Shown here: in pieces, positions 15,636-23,688 of the stretch
Numbering within the stretch: the first letter of the stretch is position 1
How the letters are laid out: every line of letters begins with the position of its first letter
From: Cryptosporangium arvum DSM 44712
GTDB lineage: Bacteria > Actinomycetota > Actinomycetes > Mycobacteriales > Cryptosporangiaceae
DNA length: 64,000 bases
NCBI RefSeq assembly: GCF_000585375.1
Contig: NZ_KK073874.1
Location: forward strand, 4,619,251 to 4,683,250
Direction: 5' to 3'
Notes under the pieces: model-generated
What the model was told of the DNA's origin: nothing
What the model saw: the letters and a program-made list of their open reading frames with translations, nothing else
Databases searched by the model: none
Position numbers and translations under genes: made by a program

Positions 15636-17786
15636 GTGTCGCCGATCGCGTTGCTGCGGGCCGCAGGGGTCTCGCTCGTCCTGGATCTCGCCGGCCCGGT
15701 TCCGGCCGTGCTGCACTGGGGCGCCGACCTCGGCGAGCTCGACCGGGCCGACCTGGAGGCGCTGCGCCTCACCGGCGTCACCGAGGTGCCGCACAACTCG
15801 CCGGAGGTGCCGCGCCGGCTGTCGCTGCTCCCGTTCGAGCGGGACATGTGGCCGGGCACGCCCGGCTACGCCGGTCACCTCGCCGGGACGCGCACCACGC
15901 CCCGCCCGGAGCCGCGCGCGGACGCGGTCGTGACCGGAAACGTGGTCGAGATCCCCCTCGCCGACCCGATCACCGGGCTGGAGATCGACGTCCGGGTCGA
16001 GCTGAACCGCTTCGGCCTGATCGAGCTCTCGCACGTGGTCCGGCGGCCCGCCGGCGACGCCGACGCGGACGTCCCGTTCGACTTCGGCGGTATCCTCGCG
16101 CAGCTGCCGGTGCCGTCGCGGGCCACCGAGATCCTCGACTTCACCGGACGCTGGGCCCGCGAGCGCCAGCCGCAGCGGCTCCCGGTCGTCGACGGCGCGC
16201 ACCGGCGGGACATGCGCCGCGGCAAGCCGGGCCCCGGGTCGCCCTACCTGACGATGGTCGGCACCCACGGGTTCGCCGGACGTACCGGCGAGGTGTGGGG
16301 CGTGCACCTGGCGTGGAGCGGCGACACCACGTGGCTCGTCGAGCGGCTGCCCGAGCCGGCCGGCGCGGCCTCCGCCGTACTCGCGGCCGGTGAGCTGCTG
16401 CGGGCCGGCGAGGTGCGGCTGGGCCCGGGCGAGCAGTACACGTCGCCGACGGCGTTCTTCGGCTGGTCCGACCGGGGCACCGACGGGATCGCCGACCGGT
16501 TCCACGCCTACCTGCGGGCGCGGGCGTCACACCCGGCGCGGCCGCGGCCGGTGATCGTCAACACCTGGGAGGCGGTGTACTTCGACCACCGCCTCGAGCC
16601 GCTGCTGGAGCTGGTCGACCGGGCCGCCGAGATCGGCGCCGAGCGGTTCGTGCTCGACGACGGCTGGTTCCTCGGGCGGCGGGCCGACAACGCCGGGCTC
16701 GGCGACTGGCGCGTAGACCGCACGGTCTGGAAGGACGGGCTCGGACCGCTGGCCGACCGGGTCCGCGAGCGCGGCCTGGAGTTCGGCCTCTGGTTCGAGC
16801 CGGAGATGGTCAACCTCGACTCGGAGCTGGCCCGCAACCACCCGGAGTGGATCCTGGCGCCGGCCGAGGGCGTCGGGCCCGCGGAGCGTCAGCAGTACGT
16901 GGTGAACGTGGCCCACCCGGACGCGTACGAGTACCTGCTGAGCTCGATCAGCGACCTGGTCGCCGAGTACGGGATCGCGTACATCAAGTGGGACCACAAC
17001 CGGCTGCTGCAGGAGGCGGTGTCGCGGGTCGACGGCCGGCCCGGGGTGTCGGCGCAGACGCACGCGGTCTACCGGCTGTTCGACGCGCTGCGCGAGCGGC
17101 ACCCGGGGCTGGAGATCGAGTCGTGCTCGTCCGGCGGCGGCCGGATCGACCTGGGTATCCTCGCGCGCACCGACCGGGTCTGGGCGTCGGACTGCATCGA
17201 CCCGGTCGAGCGCGTGCTGATCGACCGCTGGACGATGCAGCTGCTGCCGCCGGAGCTCGTCGGCATGCACGTCGGGGCGCCCCGGTCGCACACGACCGCG
17301 CGGGAGACCGACCTCTCGTTCCGGATGGCGTCCGCGCTGCTCGGGCACGCCGGGATCGAGTGGAACCTCAACCAGCGCAGCCCTGAGGAACTCGCGCTCA
17401 TCACGTCGTGGATCGGGTTCCACAAGAGCATCCGGGACCTGGTCGCCTCGGGCACGGTCGTGCACGCCGACCTGGCCGACGCGGCGACGACGCTCACCGG
17501 CGTGGTCGCGCCGGAGCGCGACCACGCGGTGTTCGTCTACAGCCGGACCACGACCTCGCCGTCGACGCAGTCCGGGCGGGTCGTGCTGCCCGGGCTGGAG
17601 CCGTCACGCAAGTACGCGGTGCGGATCGTGACCGAGGCCGGCTCGCCCGCGTACGGGGCGCGGGTCGCCCCGCCGTGGACGGGGGAGTCCGTCGTGCTGG
17701 CGGGCTCGGCCCTCTCCGGCGTCGGGCTCGCCATGCCGACGCTGCACCCGGCCCAGGCGCTCGTCCTGGAGCTGCGGGCGCAGTAG
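15636..17786 (+). CDS. Alpha-galactosidase, GH36
   Basis: The 716-residue enzyme starts at GTG 15636, with CTGGGAG about 7 bases upstream. The N-terminal beta-sandwich domain (about 1-300) includes LSLLPFERDMWPGTPGYAGH and DFTGRWARERQPQ. The TIM barrel begins near 310 (PVIVNTWEAVYFD). The nucleophile is Asp453 in YIKWDHNR; the acid/base is Asp519 in WASDCIDPVER. FVLDDGWFLGRR and ESCSSGGGRIDLGIL are further GH36 blocks, and the C-terminal domain ends at LELRAQ. It cleaves terminal alpha-1,6-galactose from melibiose, raffinose or galactomannan and appears cytoplasmic (no signal peptide). The gene follows the XRE regulator by 23 bp, possibly an operon. Confidence 0.95.
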   Translation: MSPIALLRAAGVSLVLDLAGPVPAVLHWGADLGELDRADLEALRLTGVTEVPHNSPEVPRRLSLLPFERDMWPGTPGYAGHLAGTRTTPRPEPRADAVVTGNVVEIPLADPITGLEIDVRVELNRFGLIELSHVVRRPAGDADADVPFDFGGILAQLPVPSRATEILDFTGRWARERQPQRLPVVDGAHRRDMRRGKPGPGSPYLTMVGTHGFAGRTGEVWGVHLAWSGDTTWLVERLPEPAGAASAVLAAGELLRAGEVRLGPGEQYTSPTAFFGWSDRGTDGIADRFHAYLRARASHPARPRPVIVNTWEAVYFDHRLEPLLELVDRAAEIGAERFVLDDGWFLGRRADNAGLGDWRVDRTVWKDGLGPLADRVRERGLEFGLWFEPEMVNLDSELARNHPEWILAPAEGVGPAERQQYVVNVAHPDAYEYLLSSISDLVAEYGIAYIKWDHNRLLQEAVSRVDGRPGVSAQTHAVYRLFDALRERHPGLEIESCSSGGGRIDLGILARTDRVWASDCIDPVERVLIDRWTMQLLPPELVGMHVGAPRSHTTARETDLSFRMASALLGHAGIEWNLNQRSPEELALITSWIGFHKSIRDLVASGTVVHADLADAATTLTGVVAPERDHAVFVYSRTTTSPSTQSGRVVLPGLEPSRKYAVRIVTEAGSPAYGARVAPPWTGESVVLAGSALSGVGLAMPTLHPAQALVLELRAQ

Positions 17787-17866
17787 CGGCCCGGACCCCG
17801 CGGGAACGGACGTGCCGGTCGACAGGTCGTCGCCCGCGCCCGGCCGGACGGCTCGCCCGGCCGGCC

Positions 17867-17890
17867 GGGCGCTCGGCCGGCCGAGCGCCC
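17867..17890. terminator. Perfect 24-bp GC palindrome downstream of the alpha-galactosidase gene
   Basis: GGGCGCTCGGCC (17867-17878) is followed by its exact reverse complement (17879-17890). It sits in a run of nested CCGG/GAGCGCCCGGG repeats from about 17830 to 17935. An RNA hairpin with a 12-bp all-but-pure GC stem would form on either strand. There is no U-tract, as is common for actinobacterial terminators. Its place between galactosidase and the next membrane gene fits termination or mRNA end protection. Confidence 0.55.
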
Positions 17891-17958
17891 GGGCTCGAGC
17901 GCCCGGGCCGGCCCGGCTCGCCCGGCGCGCTGGGCGGACGGCCGCTAGGCTCGAGCCC

Positions 17959-18678
17959 GTGCTGCGCCCGGTGCGTGTCCCGCTGGCCTTCGCGACGCTC
18001 GTGGCGGCCGCGTCCACCGCGTACGTCCTGTTCGCGTCCGCGGCCGTGCAGCGGCAGCTGGACGCGGCCGGGGTGCCCGGCTGCCTGGACCCCAACGTCT
18101 GTTATCCGCACGGCGCCGCGCTGGGCGCGGTGCACGGGATCGAGATCACCGCCGCGCTCACGCCGGCGCTGATCGGCCTCGTGCTCGCGGCCGGCCTGCT
18201 CCGGCACGCGGCCCCGCTGGGCGTCGCGCTGCTCGCCGGAACCGTGCTGACCGGCGTGGTCGCCACCGTCCACCGGCTCGTCGGCGCGCGGTACACGGTG
18301 CTGGCCAGCGACACCTACGAGGGCTGGCAGCTCCTGCACCTGAACCATCCCGGGTTCATGATCATGGTGACGCTCGTGGTCACCGCCGTGGGAGCGGTGG
18401 CCGGGGCGCGCGCCACGCCGGTGCCGCGCGGGCGGTGGCCGCTCGCGCTGGCCGGCACGTACGCCGTGTTCGCGCTCGCCGGGGTGCTGGCGTGGCCGGT
18501 CGCCGGCCTGTTCGGTGCCGACGGCGGCCGGCCGGCCGGGCCGTTCGCCGCCGACATCGGTCTCTTCGACGGCCTCGGCTACGTCGCCGGCGCGCTGCTC
18601 GCCGGTCTCCTCGCCGTGCTCGTGTCCGCCGCCCGCCGGGAACGCGGTCCGGCCCCGGCGGCCGCCCCCGCGGCCTGA
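17959..18678 (+). CDS. Hypothetical integral membrane protein
   Basis: The protein has 239 residues from the GTG at 17959 (VLRPVRVPLAFATLVAAAST). The frame is open to 17812, but that part translates as Arg/Ala/Pro low complexity over a palindromic region. About five hydrophobic helices are visible: AFATLVAAASTAYVLFASA, LTPALIGLVLAAGLL, GVALLAGTVLTGVVATV, a helix around FMIMVTLVVTAVGAV, and two near the C-terminus. A loop after helix 1 holds two cysteines (GVPGCLDPNVCYPHG), perhaps a disulfide outside. I do not recognise the family. Confidence 0.7.
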   Translation: MLRPVRVPLAFATLVAAASTAYVLFASAAVQRQLDAAGVPGCLDPNVCYPHGAALGAVHGIEITAALTPALIGLVLAAGLLRHAAPLGVALLAGTVLTGVVATVHRLVGARYTVLASDTYEGWQLLHLNHPGFMIMVTLVVTAVGAVAGARATPVPRGRWPLALAGTYAVFALAGVLAWPVAGLFGADGGRPAGPFAADIGLFDGLGYVAGALLAGLLAVLVSAARRERGPAPAAAPAA

Positions 18679-18688
18679 GCGCCCGGCG

Positions 18689-20005
18689 TCAGAACCGGAC
18701 CGGCTGGCCGGTGGTCTCGAGCACGGCCATCCACAGGTCGCCGTGCGGGTCGACGTGGTTGCTCGTCGCGGTGGCCAGCTTGATCGGCAGGTTGATGAAC
18801 CGGCCCCGGCGGCTGCCGACCATCATCGACGTGAACCCGGCCATCGCCGCGTGCGTCGCGGCCTGGGCGAGGCGGGTGCAGTACACCGCGTCGAACGCGT
18901 TGGCCGGCACCGAGCGGATCGCGTACCCGGGGTCGATGTAGCGCAGCGAGTACGGCAGGTCGCCGAGGCCGTCGCTGATCTCCTGGCGCAGGAACGCGCC
19001 GATGTCGCCGAGCTTGCGGTTGCCCGACGGGTCGGTGGCGGTCGAGGCCGGCAGCAGGTCCTGCCCGGCCCCCTCGGCCACCACGACGACCGCGTGCCCC
19101 TGCTCGGCGAGCTTCTTGCGAATTCCGGCCAGCAGCCCGTCGAGCGTGAACGGGACCTCGGGGATCAACGTGAAGTCGACGCCCTGCGCGACGAGCGTCG
19201 CGTGCGCGGCGATGAACCCGGAGTGCCGGCCCATCAGCTTGACCAGCCCGATGCCGTTGACGCCGGAGCTGGCCTCGGTGTGCGCGGCCTGGATCGACTC
19301 GGCGGCGCGCGCGAACGCGGTCTGGAACCCGAAGCTGTGGTCGATCCACGGGATGTCGTTGTCGATCGTCTTCGGGACGCCGACCACGGCGATCGGGAGA
19401 CCACGGCGGGCGGCCTCGTCCGCGATCAGGGACGCGCCGCGCAGCGTGCCGTCGCCGCCGACCACGAACAGCATGTCGATCTTGTGCGCGACGAGCGTGT
19501 CGACCATCGTCGCCGGGTCCTGGCTGCCCCGGGACGTGCCCAGGATCGTGCCGCCGCGGGTGTGGATGTCGCGGACCAGGTCGGGCGTGAGGCGTACGGG
19601 GTCGGACCCGTCGGCCAGCCCGTGGTAGCCGTTCTTGAAGCCGAGCACGTCCCGGCAGCCGTACGCGTGGCGCAGGTGCAGCACGAGCGCCCGGATGACG
19701 TTGTTGAGCCCGGGGCAGAGCCCGCCGCACGTCACGATCGCCGCGGTGACCTCGGAGGGGTCGAAGAAGAGCTTCGCCCGCGGCCCGCCGGGGTTGAACG
19801 CCGGAAGGTCTTCGGTCCGCTCGACGCGCCCCTTGGCCATTCCGAGCGTGTCGTCGAGGAGGACCCGATCGGTCTCGGTGACGTAATGGACCGATTCTTG
19901 ACGGTTCCCAAGCAATTCCTGTAACGGCGTATCTACTGTGCGTGTACCCAATCGGGTGATCAACAGGTCGTCATGCGTGATGGCCTGCAAGTCACTCAGT
20001 CGCAC
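18689..20005 (-). CDS. 6-phosphofructokinase, ATP-type motif with PPi-like lysine (plant/trypanosome-like clade)
   Basis: The 438-residue protein starts at GTG 20005. Key blocks are AAIVTCGGLCPGLNNVIRAL near residue 90, nucleotide motif VVGGDGTLRGA, catalytic VPKTIDNDIPWID and MGRHSGFIAAHA. At the position that separates donors, GGDGT (Gly rather than Asp) favours ATP. PKTIDND has the Lys usual in PPi enzymes and in plant or trypanosome ATP-PFKs. So ATP-dependent phosphorylation of fructose-6-phosphate is likely, not certain. The N-terminal ~85-residue extension is typical of this long clade. It is divergent from a sugar-binding lipoprotein gene with a 185-bp gap. Confidence 0.92.
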   Translation of the reverse strand: MRLSDLQAITHDDLLITRLGTRTVDTPLQELLGNRQESVHYVTETDRVLLDDTLGMAKGRVERTEDLPAFNPGGPRAKLFFDPSEVTAAIVTCGGLCPGLNNVIRALVLHLRHAYGCRDVLGFKNGYHGLADGSDPVRLTPDLVRDIHTRGGTILGTSRGSQDPATMVDTLVAHKIDMLFVVGGDGTLRGASLIADEAARRGLPIAVVGVPKTIDNDIPWIDHSFGFQTAFARAAESIQAAHTEASSGVNGIGLVKLMGRHSGFIAAHATLVAQGVDFTLIPEVPFTLDGLLAGIRKKLAEQGHAVVVVAEGAGQDLLPASTATDPSGNRKLGDIGAFLRQEISDGLGDLPYSLRYIDPGYAIRSVPANAFDAVYCTRLAQAATHAAMAGFTSMMVGSRRGRFINLPIKLATATSNHVDPHGDLWMAVLETTGQPVRF

Positions 20006-20190
20006 TGTTATTCCTCAGCCAGAAGCCCGTTACACCATCATGTACGGTATCGCACCGACAGGGGTTTCAGGGATCGATCAAGACCGTAGTGGCAGTTGGC
20101 CTTCTCTCATTTCGAACCCACCGGTGGTAAACGCCGTGATCACAATGGTGGTTGGAAATCGGGGGCCTGCCCGCTCAAAGGGGAAGCACG

Positions 20191-21282
20191 ATGGGTTTGC
20201 CACGGATAGTCCGGGCATCATTACTGGTAGTAGCGGTGCTGCTCGCGGCCGTCGGGTGCGGCGATTCGAACTCGGAAAGCGACTCGACCAAGGACACGTC
20301 CGGTGGCCTGATCGGTATCTCGATGCCGACCGACGACCAGGCTCGCTGGGTCACCGACGGTGAGAACCTCACTTATCAATTCGAGCGTCTGGGCTATGCC
20401 GCCGACATGAAGGTGGCCGACGGTTCGGCGGCCCGGCAAATCCAGCAAATTCAGTCCATGATCGACGCCGGGGCCAAGGCATTGGTGATCAGCGCGGTCG
20501 ACGGCAAGTCGCTCACCGGCGTGCTGGCCAAGGCGCACGAGGCCAAGGTCAAGGTCGTCGCCTACGACCGGTTGATCGAAGGCACCCCCGACGTGGACTA
20601 CTTCGCCACGTTCGACGGCCAGCGGGTCGGCATCCTCCAGGCCACCTACCTCGTCGACGCGCTCAAGCTGCGCAGCGGCGGCGAGCCGGTCACGATCGAG
20701 CTCTTCGCCGGCTCGGCCGACGACAACAACGCCTCGGTCTTCTACAAGGGCGCGATGAGCGTGCTGAAGCCGTTCATCGACAGCGGCCGCCTCGACGTGC
20801 GCAGCGGCCAGACGGCGTTCAACCAGGTCACCACGAAGGCGTGGAGCGACGAGGTCGCACGTCAGCGGATGGCGAGCATCCTCAAGGAGCACTACGAGTC
20901 CGGTGACCTCGACGCGGTGCTCTCGCCGTACGACGGCATCTCGCGGGGCGTGCTGCAGGCGATCAAGGCGGCCGGCGCGAAGCGCCCGGTGATCACCGGG
21001 CAGGACGCGGAGATCGAGTCGGTCAAGCTGATCGCGTCCGGCCAGCAGGACCAGACGGTCTTCAAGGACACGCGCAAGCTGGCCGAGCTGGCCGCGACCC
21101 TCGTCGACACCTCGCTCAAGGGCGGATCGCCGCAGGTCACGGACACCACGCAGTTCGACAACGGCGTCAAGATCGTCCCGACCGCGCTGCTCCAGCCGGT
21201 CACGGTCGTGAAGGGCAACTACGAGAAGGTGCTGGTCGGCAGCAGCTACTACAGCGCCGCGCAGGTCGGTCTCGCGTCCTAG
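20191..21282 (+). CDS. Sugar-binding lipoprotein, ChvE/ribose-binding type, without permease
   Basis: The 363-residue protein starts at ATG 20191, with AAAGGGGA 6-13 bases upstream. It has a type II signal peptide with lipobox near LLAAVGCGDS, so it is anchored outside the membrane. The mature part is a periplasmic-binding type I fold like the ChvE/XylF multiple-sugar proteins: GLIGISMPTDDQARWVTDG, IQSMIDAGAKALVISAVDG, VKVVAYDRLIEGTPDVDYFA, ELFAGSADDNNASVFYKGAM and AVLSPYDGISRGVLQAI. No ABC ATPase or permease gene is near. Its stop overlaps the stop of the convergent diguanylate cyclase gene by 3 bp. A receptor role for that cyclase is an inference from context. Confidence 0.92.
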   Translation: MGLPRIVRASLLVVAVLLAAVGCGDSNSESDSTKDTSGGLIGISMPTDDQARWVTDGENLTYQFERLGYAADMKVADGSAARQIQQIQSMIDAGAKALVISAVDGKSLTGVLAKAHEAKVKVVAYDRLIEGTPDVDYFATFDGQRVGILQATYLVDALKLRSGGEPVTIELFAGSADDNNASVFYKGAMSVLKPFIDSGRLDVRSGQTAFNQVTTKAWSDEVARQRMASILKEHYESGDLDAVLSPYDGISRGVLQAIKAAGAKRPVITGQDAEIESVKLIASGQQDQTVFKDTRKLAELAATLVDTSLKGGSPQVTDTTQFDNGVKIVPTALLQPVTVVKGNYEKVLVGSSYYSAAQVGLAS

Positions 21283-22484
21283 GGGACGTCCGCGATCACG
21301 GACAGCCGGTCGGCCGAGTGCCGATCGGTGTCCGGGTCGTAGAACGCCACCCCGAGGTGGCCGCGTTTGGCCGTGTACATCGCGATGTCCGCGTGCTGCA
21401 GCAGCTTCTCGGCGTCGGTGCTGGGGCCGGGGTAGCGGGAGATCCCGATGCTGCCGGACACGGCCACCGTGACGTCGTCGACGGTGGCCGGGCCGCAGAG
21501 CGCCGCGTGCACCCGCTCGCCGAGTTCGATCGCGGTCGCCCGGTCGGCGACGCCGGGCAGCAGCACGGCGAACTCGTCGCCGCCGAGGCGCGCGACCAGG
21601 TCGTTGCGCCGGGCCGCCCCGGCCAGGCGGGCCGCCACCTCGATCAGCAGCTGGTCGCCGGCGTGGTGGCCGAGCGTGTCGTTGACCTCCTTGAACCGGT
21701 TGAGGTCCAGCAGCAGGAGCGCCACCCCCACGTCGGCCTCGCGGTCGCAGCGGGCCAGGCACGCGTCGATGTGCTCGTGGAGCAGGGAGCGGTTGGCGGT
21801 GCCGGTGAGGCTGTCGTGGGTCGCCCGGTGGCGGCTCTCCTCGGCCAGCCGCTCGGCCCCGCGCTGGTAGGCCAGGAGCACCAGCGTGCTGAACAGGACG
21901 AGCACCAGGTCGATCGCGGAGATCACGCCGACGGCCACGAGCATCCGCTGGTTCGTGCGTTGCGCGTCACGCAGCGCGGCGCCGATCTCCAGGCTGTTGC
22001 GTGCGACGTTCACCGAGGCCTGTTTGCGCAGCGCTGAGGCGCTCAGCGCGGCCTGCTCGGCGTCCAGCAGCACCTCGGCGCGGTCACCCCGCTGGTCGGC
22101 GTCGACGAGCGCGCGCAGCGTGTAGCTGTACCCGCCGTAGGTGTTCTGCAGCGACCGGGCCTCGGCGGCGTCGGCGTCGTCGCCGTTCGCGACCAGCCAC
22201 CGCAGGTTGGCCTCGGCCGACCCGATCGACGAGATCAGCGGCTGCTTGCCGACCTCGGTCTTGGACCGCACGAAGTCGATCAGCTGTTCGTACTCGATGC
22301 TGATCTTGAGATAGACGTCGCCCCACTGCCGGCTGTGTTCCTGGGTGTCGGCGATCCGCGTCATCGCGCCGGCCGAGCTGCGGGTGCTGAAGACCGCCAG
22401 GCCCGCCAGGACCGACAGGCCGATCGCCAGCGCGGTCACCGCACCGCGCGCGACGCCGCGTCTGCGCATCCACGCGATCCGCAT
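21279..22484 (-). CDS. Membrane diguanylate cyclase with extracytoplasmic sensor domain (GGDEF)
   Basis: The 401-residue protein starts at ATG 22484 (MRIAWMRRRG), with GGGGAG about 12 bases upstream. An ATG 39 bases earlier lacks a ribosome site. Helix 1 is at about 15-38, an outside helical domain spans about 40-175, and helix 2 is near 180-205 (VGVISAIDLVLVLFSTLVLL). The cytoplasmic GGDEF domain follows (HDSLTGTANRSLLHEHI, LLLLDLNRFKEVNDTLGHHA). The active site is ARLGGDEFAVLL, and RRND five residues before it is an intact inhibitory I-site. It should make c-di-GMP with product feedback. The sensor shape resembles a four-helix bundle. It is flanked on both sides by solute-binding protein genes. 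Confidence 0.94.
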   Translation of the reverse strand: MRIAWMRRRGVARGAVTALAIGLSVLAGLAVFSTRSSAGAMTRIADTQEHSRQWGDVYLKISIEYEQLIDFVRSKTEVGKQPLISSIGSAEANLRWLVANGDDADAAEARSLQNTYGGYSYTLRALVDADQRGDRAEVLLDAEQAALSASALRKQASVNVARNSLEIGAALRDAQRTNQRMLVAVGVISAIDLVLVLFSTLVLLAYQRGAERLAEESRHRATHDSLTGTANRSLLHEHIDACLARCDREADVGVALLLLDLNRFKEVNDTLGHHAGDQLLIEVAARLAGAARRNDLVARLGGDEFAVLLPGVADRATAIELGERVHAALCGPATVDDVTVAVSGSIGISRYPGPSTDAEKLLQHADIAMYTAKRGHLGVAFYDPDTDRHSADRLSVIADVP

Positions 22485-22570
22485 CGGCGGATGTCTCCCC
22501 TCGGCCGCTCTCGAGAATCCCATCGACCGATCCGGGGCCGGGCTGAGTCTTCGCCGGTCGAAGGACTGAA

Positions 22571-23647
22571 ATGCGGCGCTCCGCTGCCGATGGGCGGGGC
22601 GTGACCCGGGCCGTGCTCGCGCTGCTGCTGACGCTCGTCGCCCTCACCTCGTGCGCCCGGAAGCCCGGCGGGACGCCGGTGGCCGCGCTGGTCGTCGTCG
22701 GCACCGAGCTGACCACCGTGCAGCAGATGGTCCGCGGCTTCGCGATCGGGGTGAAGCAGATCGGCGGCGTCCGGCACCGGGAGTTCGGGCCGCGGATCGC
22801 CGACACCGCCCAGCAGCTGCGCGCGCTGCGGGCCAACCGGTCCCCGGCCCCGGACAGCTACACGGTGTTCACGTTCAACCCGGAGCTGCTCGCGGAGTCG
22901 CTGGCCGGGCTGAGCCGCGCCGGGATGCCGGTCGTGGCGCTGCAGTGTCCCCCGGCGCAGAGCTCCGAGGTACCGCTGCTGATCGGCAACGACAACCGGG
23001 CGGTGGGGGAGCTGCTGGCCCGCCAGCTCGCCCGCACGCTCCGCGGCACCGTGACCGGGACCCTGGTGCTCGGCAACCCCGCGCCCGGTGTGCAGACCTA
23101 CGACGAGCGCGCGATCGGGTTCCGCGAGACCTTCGCCCGGCTGTTCCCGCGGGTGCGGGTGATCGGGCCGTTCGACACCAAGCTCGAACCCGAGATCAAC
23201 CACGAGGCCTGGGACGTGCTGGTACGGGCGAACCCGCGGGCGATCGCGTTCGTCGGGGTCGGCGACGTCGACGCCGGGAACATCGTGCGGGCGCGCACGA
23301 CCTACCGGGGGCAGTGGGCCGCCGCGGGCATCGGGCTGGGCGCCGACGGGTTGCACGCCGCCGCGACCGGCGACCTGGTGCTGGTCTCCGGCGAGACGTT
23401 CCTGCAGGGCCTGATCGCCGGCCGGCTGCAGGCCGCGCACCTGCGGTACGGCTCGGATCTGCCGGAGGGGTGGGTGCAGGTGCCGGCGCTGGTGGTCACC
23501 CCGGCCAACGCGCCGGAGATCATCGCGCGCCAGCGGTCGTCGGAGTCGGCCGCGGCCTGGTTCGCCGAACACGACCGGGACCTGCTCGAGAACCCCGCCC
23601 GCCACCTCCGCCCGCTCTCCGAGGCGGCGGTCGGCGCCTCGGGTTGA
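22571..23647 (+). CDS. Periplasmic-binding-protein-like lipoprotein (type I fold)
   Basis: The 358-residue protein starts at ATG 22571 with AAGGA five bases upstream. Its signal peptide ends in lipobox LVALTSCARK. The mature protein follows the ribose/LacI-type fold, with MVRGFAIGVKQIGG, LAGLSRAGMPVVALQCPPA, PLLIGNDNRAVGELLARQLA, YDERAIGFRETFARLFP and FVGVGDVDAGN. It is divergent from the diguanylate cyclase gene, with starts 86 bp apart, so the two probably share a control region. No transporter genes are present. It may bind a sugar or signal molecule and act as a sensor subunit; the ligand is unknown. Confidence 0.88.
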   Translation: MRRSAADGRGVTRAVLALLLTLVALTSCARKPGGTPVAALVVVGTELTTVQQMVRGFAIGVKQIGGVRHREFGPRIADTAQQLRALRANRSPAPDSYTVFTFNPELLAESLAGLSRAGMPVVALQCPPAQSSEVPLLIGNDNRAVGELLARQLARTLRGTVTGTLVLGNPAPGVQTYDERAIGFRETFARLFPRVRVIGPFDTKLEPEINHEAWDVLVRANPRAIAFVGVGDVDAGNIVRARTTYRGQWAAAGIGLGADGLHAAATGDLVLVSGETFLQGLIAGRLQAAHLRYGSDLPEGWVQVPALVVTPANAPEIIARQRSSESAAAWFAEHDRDLLENPARHLRPLSEAAVGASG

Positions 23648-23688
23648 GCGCGCCCGGGCACGGGTCCGCGGGCCGGCGACACGCCGAC

